A DNA stretch of 64,000 bases from an uncultured Alphaproteobacteria bacterium (GTDB lineage: Bacteria; Pseudomonadota; Alphaproteobacteria; Rhodobacterales; Rhodobacteraceae). Under the pieces are notes generated by a model. It had not been told where the DNA came from, made no database searches, and saw only the letters and a program-made list of their open reading frames with translations. Of the stretch, positions 58,871 to 64,000 are shown piece by piece. A program made the position numbers and the translations under genes. The stretch covers positions 1 to 64,000 of the forward strand of contig CACNDI010000004.1 in NCBI GenBank assembly GCA_902619165.1. The letters run 5' to 3'. The stretch's first letter is position 1; each line of letters starts with the position of its first letter.

Positions 58871-59719
58871 ATGAGCTCAATAGTCAGTATATTTTTTGTT
58901 TTATTTTTATGGTGGTTCTTAACGGGCATAATTCTATATACAGCAAAGCGATTAGATTTAGGTGATAGCAAGACACGGTTCACAGTAGTTTTAGTCACTT
59001 TGCCTCTGTTTTTTTGCGCATGGTACTTTTATTTTTATTGTTTGGATGGCATGAGCTATGCAGAAATCTTCTGTTCTTTCTTGGCAAGCTTATTTATCTG
59101 GGGATGGGTTGAATTAACATTTCTAACAGGTGTTGTTGCGGGCATTCCACTTTTAGAAAAGCAAGAAATAGACGGAGATACAGAACGTGAGCGTTTTGTA
59201 AATGGTTTCCGCTCAATAGCACTGAATGAATGTTTTCTGCTTTCCTGTTTGTTTATTATGGCTGTTATGTCAATTGGTTCAGAAAATAATTTTGGATTAA
59301 CTACATTTTTAATACTTTATGTGGCTAGAGTTTCAGCAAAGCTCAATCTTTTCTTTGGAGTGCCGTATATAAATTTACATTTTTTGACAGTCCCACTAAA
59401 GCATATCGCGACATTTTGTAGAGTTGCACCTATCGGTTTTTTCTTTATCGCTTCTACTGTTATGTTGTGTCTAATGTTTCTATTCTTAGTGGGATTTACG
59501 TTTGCTGCTGAGCCCATGTCAGATATCCAGTTTGGATATTTGTTGTTGAGTACCCTCGCGGGATTGGCGGTACTTGAACATCTATTTATGGCCTTACCTG
59601 TAAAAGATGCCATGCTTTGGAATTGGGTATTACCAAACTTAAAAAAGTCATCAGACACAATTACGCTGGCAGAAACAAATTCAAATTTTCCTAAGGAGAG
59701 TAAAAATGAACTACGATAA
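58871..59719 (+). CDS. puhE: Photosynthetic complex assembly protein PuhE
   Basis: A 282-residue membrane protein with about seven helices, from the ATG at 58871 (GAAAGAAG upstream); the frame extending to 58793 overlaps acsF and is rejected. Conserved patterns include [11 protein letters not shown] and [31 protein letters not shown]. PuhE modulates bacteriochlorophyll and RC-LH levels in Rhodobacter. It overlaps hemA by 14 bases. Confidence 0.9.
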   Translation: MSSIVSIFFVLFLWWFLTGIILYTAKRLDLGDSKTRFTVVLVTLPLFFCAWYFYFYCLDGMSYAEIFCSFLASLFIWGWVELTFLTGVVAGIPLLEKQEIDGDTERERFVNGFRSIALNECFLLSCLFIMAVMSIGSENNFGLTTFLILYVARVSAKLNLFFGVPYINLHFLTVPLKHIATFCRVAPIGFFFIASTVMLCLMFLFLVGFTFAAEPMSDIQFGYLLLSTLAGLAVLEHLFMALPVKDAMLWNWVLPNLKKSSDTITLAETNSNFPKESKNELR

Positions 59720-60920
59720 AATTTTTCAGGAAAGACTTGAAAAGTTAAAACAAGAAGGAAATTATCGGGTTTTCGCTGATCTTGAAAGATACAAAGGATC
59801 TTTTCCTCGAGCAAAAAATTATATCGGAAACAAGGAACGTGATGTCACTGTGTGGTGCTCAAACGACTATCTGGGAATGGGTCAGAATAAAGATGTAATT
59901 GCAGCGATGAGTGATGCATTGGAAAAGTGTGGTGCAGGAGCTGGCGGAACAAGAAATATCTCAGGGACAAATCATTATCACGTTTTGCTTGAACAGGAAT
60001 TGGCAGACCTTCATGGGAAAGACTCAGCTTTGCTTTTTACCTCTGGTTATGTCTCTAACTGGGCGTCGCTTTCGGTCTTAGGTGCAAATTTAGAAAATTG
60101 TGTAATTTTGTCTGATGAACTAAACCACGCATCAATGATAGAGGGAGTTCGGCATTCGCGAGCAAAAAAAATCATTTGGAAGCATAATGATGTAAATGAT
60201 TTAAGAAATCATCTCAGCAGCCTTGACCCTAATGTCCCAAAAATCATTGCGTTTGAGTCTGTGTATTCAATGGATGGTGATATATCACCTATCTCAGATA
60301 TATGCGATGTTGCAGATGAATTCGGAGCGCTAACGTATTTGGACGAGGTGCACGCTGTAGGTCTTTATGGCAAACGAGGAGGGGGAGTCTCCGAAAGAGA
60401 TGGAGTTGCTGACCGAATTTCGATAATAGAAGGAACACTCGGGAAAGCTTTTGGGGTTCTTGGTGGTTACATCAGTGGTTCAAAAGAAGTATGTGATTTT
60501 GTAAGATCTTTCTCAAGCGGGTTTATTTTCACAACTGCACTACCCCCAGCAATTGCCGCGGGTGCACTTGCCTCAATCAGACATTTAAAAACTTCTGAAA
60601 TTGAGAGAGCAGATCAAAAACGAAAAGTAAAATATCTCAGAGAAAAGCTTGATCAGCATAATATACCTCACTTATCTAATCCTAGTCATATAGTGCCAGT
60701 AATGATCAAGGATCCTATTAAATGTAAAACGATAAGCGATATTTTAATGGAAAATTATGGGATTTATGTACAACCCATAAACTACCCAACTGTTCCTAAA
60801 GGAACTGAAAGGTTAAGGATAACTCCGTCTCCTGTTCACTCTTTTTCCGATATTGACTATTTAGTTAATGCTATGAACGAGCTTTGGAGCCAGTGCGCAC
60901 TTTCACGTGTTGTAGCTTGA
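59706..60920 (+). CDS. hemA: 5-aminolevulinate synthase
   Basis: A 404-residue PLP enzyme with [17 protein letters not shown] (about residues 76-92), [10 protein letters not shown] (about 213-222) and the PLP lysine Lys247 in [13 protein letters not shown]. It condenses succinyl-CoA and glycine to ALA (Shemin/C4 route), the entry to all tetrapyrroles. AAGGAG precedes the ATG. Placing it at the end of the bchF-puh run couples ALA supply to pigment synthesis. Confidence 0.97.
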   Translation: MNYDKIFQERLEKLKQEGNYRVFADLERYKGSFPRAKNYIGNKERDVTVWCSNDYLGMGQNKDVIAAMSDALEKCGAGAGGTRNISGTNHYHVLLEQELADLHGKDSALLFTSGYVSNWASLSVLGANLENCVILSDELNHASMIEGVRHSRAKKIIWKHNDVNDLRNHLSSLDPNVPKIIAFESVYSMDGDISPISDICDVADEFGALTYLDEVHAVGLYGKRGGGVSERDGVADRISIIEGTLGKAFGVLGGYISGSKEVCDFVRSFSSGFIFTTALPPAIAAGALASIRHLKTSEIERADQKRKVKYLREKLDQHNIPHLSNPSHIVPVMIKDPIKCKTISDILMENYGIYVQPINYPTVPKGTERLRITPSPVHSFSDIDYLVNAMNELWSQCALSRVVA

Positions 60921-60950
60921 TTAGGTTTTTACTTTATCCAGAGTTCAGGC

Positions 60951-63176
60951 TTACAAATCTTTTTCAGAAGTAAGGAATGCTGTTTTTATATTCTTTCTAT
61001 CTGCCTTTTCAAAATCGACTAATGCCTTATCGGCCTCTAGTTCCGTTATAATTCCATAGCCAAATTTTTCGTGGAATACTCGATCACCAACATTAAATAT
61101 TTTATTTACGTTTGATGCACCATTGAAAAATGGAGAGGAATTATTAGCCATGTTGTTTTGAAGTCTGCTCCAGCCAGGCGATCTGTAAAATGACGGTTCT
61201 TGTTCGAGAAAATTTGACTGGTTCAATGCGTTGGAAGATTGGAACCCTGAAGGTGTCAAGTCTTCAACATAGTTATTGGGTAATTCCTTAATAAACCTAC
61301 TTTCTAGATTGAAGTTGAAATCGCCAAACTTATATCTGCTCTCTGCAGAGCTAATTGTACATAATAGTTTTGCTCGAGTAATTCCTACATAAGCTAGTCT
61401 ACGTTCTTCTTCTAAACCGTTTTGACCGTTATCATCCAAAGATTTTTTGTTAGGAAAAGTTTCTTCCTCCCAGCCTGGAAGGTATACTTGTTTGAATTCA
61501 AGTCCCTTAGAGGCATGTAAGGTCATTAGGGATACTTTATCTGGATTTCTGTCAACTTGGTTTTCCATGACAAGTGAGACATGATCAAGAAACGCTTGAA
61601 GATCAGAGAAATCATTCAAGCTCGATACCAATTCTTTTAGGTTTTCTAACCTGCCCTCTGACTCTGGTGTTTGTTCATTTTGCAGCATATCTGTATACCC
61701 CGATTCGTCCAGAACCTGCTCGACAAGATCAATATGATTTTTCTTATCGGATGAACCCACATCACGCCATATATCTAACATATCAATAAACCGCCCAAGG
61801 TTCTCTTGTATCTTTTTACCTACTAAGCCAGTCTTGACCGCATGACGTACAGCATCTATCAACCTAAAATTTTTTTCTCTCGCAATATTATGTAGTTGTT
61901 GTAGAGATTTCTCTCCTATCCCTCTTTTTGGTACATTTATTATTCTTTCTAAAGCTAAGCTGTCTGCGTCAGAATTTATTATCCGAAGATAAGCCACGGC
62001 ATCCTTAATTTCTTGTCGATCAAAAAAACGAGTGCCGCCTATTATGATATGTGGAATATCTCTTCTTAGTAGGAGATCTTCAAAATCTCTAAACTGCCAA
62101 GTTGCTCTGAACAATATCGCAATATCAGAAAATTTTATTTTTTCCGACTTTATTTTATTGTAAATATCATCACAAATCCAAGATACTTCATCCTTCCCAT
62201 CGATATGTTTGATTATTTGGACTTTGTCTCCCACATTTGACTCAGTCCATAGTGTTTTCCCGAGTCTTCCCTGGTTGCTTTCTATTAGACCACTTGCTGC
62301 GCCTAAGATATTTGAAGTTGATCGGTAGTTTTGTTCCAATCGTATAACTGTAGCGCCGGGGAAGTCTTTTTCGAATTTCAGAATGTTTCCTATCTCTGCC
62401 CCTCTCCATCCATAAATGGACTGATCATCGTCGCCTACACAACAAATATTTTTGCTTCCTTGTGCTAATAATCTTAGCAATAGGTATTGCGCCATGTTCG
62501 TGTCCTGATACTCATCAACGAGGATATACTTAAACAAGCTCTGATAATTAAAGAGGAGAGAGGTATCTGTTTTTAATATTTCTATGACATGAAGAATCAA
62601 GTCACCAAAATCAACAGCATTGAGCGTACGTAAGCGGGATTGATAAATTTCGTAGAGTTTTTTTGCTTTCCCATCAAATTGAAGGTCGTCTTCTGGAATG
62701 TTTTGATATGTTAAAGCTTTATTCTTCCATTGATCGATGATGTAAGCCAGCAATCGAGGGGGCCATTTTTTCTCATCAATTGACTCAAGCTTTATCACCT
62801 GCCTTAGTAAACGAATTTGATCATCAGTATTAATAATAGTGAAATTGGAGTTTAAGTTTACTTTTTCAGCATGTCTCCGAAGAATCTTTACACATATTGA
62901 ATGAAAAGTGCCTATCCACTTTAAGCCCTCAGAAAGATGTCCAATATGTTCCTCTATTCTGAATTTCATCTCATTCGCTGCTTTGTTCGTGAACGTAACG
63001 GCTAGAATGTTGTGTGATCTTACATTAAGACTTTTTATCAAATAGGCAACTCGTGCAGTCAAAGCCTTTGTTTTCCCAGTGCCCGCTCCTGCCAATACTA
63101 GAACTGGCCCATCGGTCTGACGCACCGCCTTCTCTTGCTCACTGTTGAGATCGCCTAAATATGAAATGTCTTTCAT
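60951..63176 (-). CDS. uvrD: UvrD/PcrA-type ATP-dependent DNA helicase
   Basis: A 741-residue superfamily 1 helicase with Walker A LAGAGTGKTKALTARV (about residues 28-43), DEYQDTN (Walker B, about 221-227), GDDDQSIYGWRGA (about 247-259), RLEQNYRST (about 275-283) and VSLMTLHASKGLEF (about 547-560). A C-terminal Tudor-like segment (VGDRVFHEKFGYGIITE) is typical of PcrA/UvrD. It acts in nucleotide excision and mismatch repair and in removing RNA polymerase or RecA. It converges on hemA and marks the right edge of the cluster. Confidence 0.93.
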   Translation of the reverse strand: MKDISYLGDLNSEQEKAVRQTDGPVLVLAGAGTGKTKALTARVAYLIKSLNVRSHNILAVTFTNKAANEMKFRIEEHIGHLSEGLKWIGTFHSICVKILRRHAEKVNLNSNFTIINTDDQIRLLRQVIKLESIDEKKWPPRLLAYIIDQWKNKALTYQNIPEDDLQFDGKAKKLYEIYQSRLRTLNAVDFGDLILHVIEILKTDTSLLFNYQSLFKYILVDEYQDTNMAQYLLLRLLAQGSKNICCVGDDDQSIYGWRGAEIGNILKFEKDFPGATVIRLEQNYRSTSNILGAASGLIESNQGRLGKTLWTESNVGDKVQIIKHIDGKDEVSWICDDIYNKIKSEKIKFSDIAILFRATWQFRDFEDLLLRRDIPHIIIGGTRFFDRQEIKDAVAYLRIINSDADSLALERIINVPKRGIGEKSLQQLHNIAREKNFRLIDAVRHAVKTGLVGKKIQENLGRFIDMLDIWRDVGSSDKKNHIDLVEQVLDESGYTDMLQNEQTPESEGRLENLKELVSSLNDFSDLQAFLDHVSLVMENQVDRNPDKVSLMTLHASKGLEFKQVYLPGWEEETFPNKKSLDDNGQNGLEEERRLAYVGITRAKLLCTISSAESRYKFGDFNFNLESRFIKELPNNYVEDLTPSGFQSSNALNQSNFLEQEPSFYRSPGWSRLQNNMANNSSPFFNGASNVNKIFNVGDRVFHEKFGYGIITELEADKALVDFEKADRKNIKTAFLTSEKDL

Positions 63177-63298
63177 GCTATTGTAATTAACAACCCTAAA
63201 TTACTTTATCAAATGAAAGTTTAATAATTTAGCTTCCTAAAGAATATGCTAATTATTTTATTTGTTTTTCACAATTTTCCATGTATAAAAAATTTGTT

Positions 63299-63373
63299 GC
63301 GGGCGTAGCTCAGGGGTAGAGCGTTACCTTGCCAAGGTAAATGTCGTGAGTTCGAATCTCATCGCCCGCTCCA
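63299..63373 (+). tRNA. tRNA-Gly (anticodon GCC)
   Basis: A 75-base cloverleaf with encoded CCA: 7-bp acceptor GCGGGCG/CGCCCGC, D-stem GCTC/GAGC, anticodon stem TTACC/GGTAA with loop TTGCCAA (anticodon GCC at 63331-63333), T-stem GTGAG/CTCAT with a wobble end and TTCGAAT loop. All canonical positions are present. Confidence 0.97.
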
Positions 63374-63529
63374 AAGTGCTTCACAGACAACTTTTTTATT
63401 ATGAGGGCTAGTTAGACAGATAATGGCTTTTTGCATTTGACTTTCTTATTATTTTTTGTCTAAAACAACCTATCCCAAAGAGAAACTTCGGGAAAGAATT
63501 GATAATAAAAAGAAACTCAAGAGAACAGC

Positions 63530-64000
63530 ATGATTATTGGAGCGTTAAAAGAAAATAAGAAAGACGAGAATAGAGTAGCACTAACACCAGAAAGCGCTCA
63601 ACTTTTGTCAAAGTTAGGTCATAAGTGTCTGATCGAAAAAGGTGCTGGTACTAGTGCAGGTTTTGCTGACGCTGAATACAAAGCAGCTGGGGTAAAAGTT
63701 ATGGCGTCTTCAAGCGATCTCATTAAAAACAGTGAAGCGCTTATAAAAGTTAATCAACCTACCACTGCTGAAATAAAAAGATTTAAAGTCGGACAGATTT
63801 TAATTACTTTCATATGGCCAGCTCAAAACCCTCAACTTGTGAAAGACTTAAATAAGAAAAAGATAACCTCTCTTTCTATGGATATGATCCCTAGAATAAG
63901 TAGAGCTCAGAAGATGGATGCTCTCTCATCGATGGCAAATATTGCCGGCTACAGAGCTGTGATAGAGGCCGCAAATAATTTCGGTCGATTTTTTACTGGA
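63530..64000 (+). CDS. pntA: NAD(P) transhydrogenase alpha subunit, N-terminal part (runs off the window)
   Basis: An open frame of 157 codons from the ATG at 63530 to the window end. IGALKENKKDENRVALTPESAQLL and SMDMIPRISRAQKMDALSSMANIAGYRAVIEAA are diagnostic of PntA rather than alanine dehydrogenase. The enzyme couples hydride transfer from NADH to NADP+ with proton entry across the membrane, useful for NADPH supply in a photoheterotroph. The NAD-binding loop and the rest are beyond the edge. Confidence 0.93.
   Translation, partial: MIIGALKENKKDENRVALTPESAQLLSKLGHKCLIEKGAGTSAGFADAEYKAAGVKVMASSSDLIKNSEALIKVNQPTTAEIKRFKVGQILITFIWPAQNPQLVKDLNKKKITSLSMDMIPRISRAQKMDALSSMANIAGYRAVIEAANNFGRFFTG

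Noticed and set aside
59317-59814. 165-residue minus-strand frame opposite puhE/hemA
   Set aside because: It spans the overlap of two clear genes on the other strand and has no family features.

Overview
The window is from an AT-rich (roughly 35-40 % GC by eye) alphaproteobacterium that is an aerobic anoxygenic phototroph. It carries a complete, uninterrupted photosynthesis gene cluster of about 43.5 kb (17438-60920). The best taxonomic clues are the LH1 alpha and beta peptides and the L and M reaction-centre subunits, which resemble Rhodobacter/Roseobacter proteins. The gene order is also of the Rhodobacter type, and crtA (spheroidenone synthesis) and an ALA synthase are present. I would call it a Rhodobacterales-like marine lineage with low GC. 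The genus cannot be fixed from this sequence.

Left flank (1-17424): a MaoC-like hot-dog protein, a putative sugar O-methyltransferase and a WaaA/KdtA-type transferase (surface glycans), aconitase B, a class II aldolase-family protein, a nitroreductase with an AMP-dependent acyl-CoA synthetase, an LptF-type permease, TrkH, acetoacetyl-CoA synthetase, an MFS transporter and an enoyl-CoA hydratase. Between the last two minus-strand genes lies the decayed end of a HAD phosphatase gene.

Photosynthesis cluster, left to right: (a) bchO-bchD-bchI-crtA, minus strand (Mg chelatase subunits and spheroidene monooxygenase); (b) crtI-crtB-tspO, plus; (c) crtC-crtD, minus; (d) crtE-crtF-bchC-bchX-bchY-bchZ-pufQ-pufB-pufA-pufL-pufM-dxs, plus (late carotenoid steps, chlorophyllide reductase, LH1 and reaction centre, isoprenoid supply); (e) idi-bchP-pucC-like-bchG-ppsR-aerR/ppaA, minus (bacteriochlorophyll tail and light/oxygen regulators); (f) bchF-bchN-bchB-bchH-bchL-bchM-lhaA-puhA-puhB-puhC-puhD-acsF-puhE-hemA, plus. 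Together these make ALA, bacteriochlorophyll a, spheroidene/spheroidenone and the RC-LH1 complex. The cyclase is the oxygen-dependent AcsF. No bchE, bchJ, pufX, pufC or puc genes are in the window, which fits obligately aerobic photoheterotrophy with RC-LH1 only.

Regulation is readable. Nine perfect TGT-N12-ACA palindromes (PpsR/CrtJ operators) sit in the five control regions of the cluster (crtA/crtI, crtD/crtE, bchC, ppsR, aerR/bchF), several overlapping plausible -35/-10 elements. crtA appears to start at an ATT codon with a well-placed Shine-Dalgarno sequence. aerR has an upstream in-frame GTG that could make a long isoform. Stable hairpins follow pufA and pufM.

Right flank (60921-64000): a UvrD/PcrA helicase, tRNA-Gly(GCC), and the first 157 codons of pntA running off the end. 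No insertion sequences, CRISPR arrays or prophage genes were seen.
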